From Cyanobacteriota bacterium (GTDB taxonomy: Bacteria > Cyanobacteriota > Cyanobacteriia > Phormidesmidales > Phormidesmidaceae): DNA of 7,681 bases. The translations under genes were made by a program, and so were the position numbers. This document shows positions 6,386 to 7,681 of the stretch, piece after piece. The stretch is from NCBI GenBank assembly GCA_027619675.1, contig JAQCHG010000063.1, positions 1 to 7,681 of the forward strand, written 5' to 3'. The notes under the pieces are model-generated. The model did no database searches. It was not told where the DNA came from and was given only the letters and a program-made list of their open reading frames with translations. Position 1 is the first letter of the stretch; each line of letters starts with the position of its first letter.

Positions 6386-7681
6386 TCAGCCCAGGCCAAT
6401 GTCTTGTAGCAGGGCACGATGGTGGGCCAAGGGCACCAGGGTATTGGCGGCAACGGCGGGCAAACCAATGCCGGGGAAGGTGGAATCGCCGCAGCACCAC
6501 AGCCCCGGCAGTGGGGTTTTGGCACCGGGAAAGAGGCCCTGTCCGGCGGGGATGGCGGGGCCGTAGGTGCCCCGATAGCGCCGCAAAAACCGTTCATGGG
6601 TGAGGGGGGTGCCCACCAGGGTGACTTCGGCGCGATCGCGGATATCGGGGATCACCTGCGCCAGGGCTTGCCACATCGCCTCCGCCCGCTCGGCCTTGAG
6701 GTGTTGATAGGCATCGCTGCGGCGATCGAGCCCCTGCCAGGGACCATAGGGCTCATTGCCGGGGGTGTAGACGTGGATCACCTCCTTGCCCGGTGGGGCG
6801 AGGCTGCGATCCAGCCGGGAAGGAATGGAGATCAGCACTACGTTTTGGGGGGCGGTGATGCCGCGATCCCAGTCCTGCACCCAGATGTGATGGCAGGCCA
6901 AGTCTGGGGGCAACCCCGCACCGTCAATGCCCAGGTGCAGGTGCAAAAAGCTGTCACAGGGGGGAATCGCCTGCCGCTGCTGACGAAACCGACGGGGCAG
7001 CGCCGCCTCGGGCACCAGCGCCAACGTGTCCCAGAGGGAAGCGTTGGAAATGACGGCGCGGCGGGCCTGGAGGCATTCGCCACTGTGGAGCCGAATGCCT
7101 GTGGCGCGATCGCCCTGGACCTCAATGGCGGCCACGGTGGCCCCCAGCCGCAGGCTACCGCCGTATTTTTCTAACCCCCGCACCAGGGCCGCCACCAGGG
7201 CCGCACTGCCCCCAACGGGATAGTCAAGCTGCACGCCGGGGCGATACCAGTCGGCAAACATGAAGGCCATGGCGGCGGCGCTGGTGCCGCTGGCGGGCAA
7301 CCCCGACAGCAAAAAGCACAACAGGTTTAGCCAATGGTCTAAGAACGGATCGGTGATGACCCCAGCCATCAGGGCGCTGAAGGGGCCAGCCAATCGGGGC
7401 AGGCGCAGGCCATGGGGCAACAGGGCTGGCAGATAGGGGGCAACGGTGCGCCACAGACCACCATCGGCCCGCACGGCAGCGGGGGGTAGGGCGGTGGCGG
7501 CGCGTCCGTAAGGGGCCATGACCCGTTGCAGGGTGCGCCACTGATCTACGGCGGCGGCTCCCCGCAGCTTCCCCAGCACGGTACAAAACTGATCGGCCCC
7601 CACGGCGGTGTCAAATTGGCCCTCCGGCAGGCAACAGCCCCAGGTGTCGTAGGTGAGCCAGTCGGGCGCTTCCCCCAGGGC
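6386..7681 (-). CDS. CrtI/CrtISO-family FAD-dependent oxidoreductase (carotenoid isomerase/desaturase-like), N-terminus outside window
   Basis: 431 residues of an open frame are visible, and the gene continues past the right edge. The N-terminal GxGxxG dinucleotide-binding motif must lie there. Visible residues 145-180 hold WYRPGVQLDYPVGGSAALV, then AALVRGLEKYGGSLRL, which is the conserved CrtI-type segment. VISNAS (210-215) is the usual FAD-domain strand, and GDSTFPGIGLPAVAA (398-412) is the C-terminal FAD-binding motif. Overall it resembles the cyanobacterial/plastid group related to carotenoid isomerase and retinol saturase (the Arabidopsis At1g57770-like type) more than CrtH, CrtP or CrtQ. 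The exact substrate is unknown but is probably a polyene or other isoprenoid. After AVAA the chain goes straight to NTLVPL, whereas relatives carry an SG-containing helix here, so about six residues may be missing. The protein ends at TGA 6388-6386, 54 bases before the next gene. Confidence 0.85.
   Translation of the reverse strand, partial: ALGEAPDWLTYDTWGCCLPEGQFDTAVGADQFCTVLGKLRGAAAVDQWRTLQRVMAPYGRAATALPPAAVRADGGLWRTVAPYLPALLPHGLRLPRLAGPFSALMAGVITDPFLDHWLNLLCFLLSGLPASGTSAAAMAFMFADWYRPGVQLDYPVGGSAALVAALVRGLEKYGGSLRLGATVAAIEVQGDRATGIRLHSGECLQARRAVISNASLWDTLALVPEAALPRRFRQQRQAIPPCDSFLHLHLGIDGAGLPPDLACHHIWVQDWDRGITAPQNVVLISIPSRLDRSLAPPGKEVIHVYTPGNEPYGPWQGLDRRSDAYQHLKAERAEAMWQALAQVIPDIRDRAEVTLVGTPLTHERFLRRYRGTYGPAIPAGQGLFPGAKTPLPGLWCCGDSTFPGIGLPAVAANTLVPLAHHRALLQDIGLG

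Noticed and set aside
6419..7174. Plus-strand open frame of 251 codons opposite the oxidoreductase gene
   Set aside because: It is antisense to a clearly conserved FAD oxidoreductase in GC-rich DNA, where long shadow frames are common; its Gly/Ala-rich translation has no recognisable domain.

Overview
The window reads as chromosomal DNA of a fairly GC-rich cyanobacterium. The octamer GCGATCGC (HIP1, the hallmark cyanobacterial repeat) occurs 11 times in 7.7 kb, where about 0.1 would be expected by chance. Several genes also belong to families typical of cyanobacteria: a stand-alone Mo-nitrogenase C-terminal-domain protein, a CrtISO-like FAD oxidoreductase and a membrane-anchored helical-repeat protein. 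The species cannot be fixed from the sequence.

Layout: (1) 1-656, minus strand: 5' two thirds of a PotA-type polyamine ABC transporter ATPase, running off the left edge. (2) 657-1457: about 800 bp with no gene between two divergent genes. It holds CCTAGG-centred palindromes, a recurring CCTACCC motif and an imperfect 109-bp tandem duplication with nested 14-bp repeats. (3) 1458-3243, plus: class B penicillin-binding protein 2 (mrdA type), interrupted by a frameshift near 3015, so that the KTG active-site motif lies in another frame. (4) About 3230-3610, minus: decayed DUF779 gene with two adjacent in-frame stops and a frameshift. (5) 3633-3980, minus: small Mo-nitrogenase C-terminal-domain protein. 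(6) 3981-4352: AT-richer intergenic stretch. (7) 4353-4946, plus: DUF924 protein. (8) 5015-6331, minus: 438-aa single-pass membrane protein with helical repeats. (9) 6386-7681, minus: CrtI/CrtISO-family FAD oxidoreductase, N-terminus outside the window.

The genes do not form one pathway. The only likely co-transcribed pair is the oxidoreductase and the 438-aa protein (same strand, 54 bp apart). I see no CRISPR array, defence island, transposase, tRNA or rRNA. The most noteworthy features are the broken PBP2, the DUF779 relic beside it, the repeat-rich spacer upstream of mrdA, and an apparent small in-frame deletion in the FAD-binding C-terminus of the oxidoreductase.
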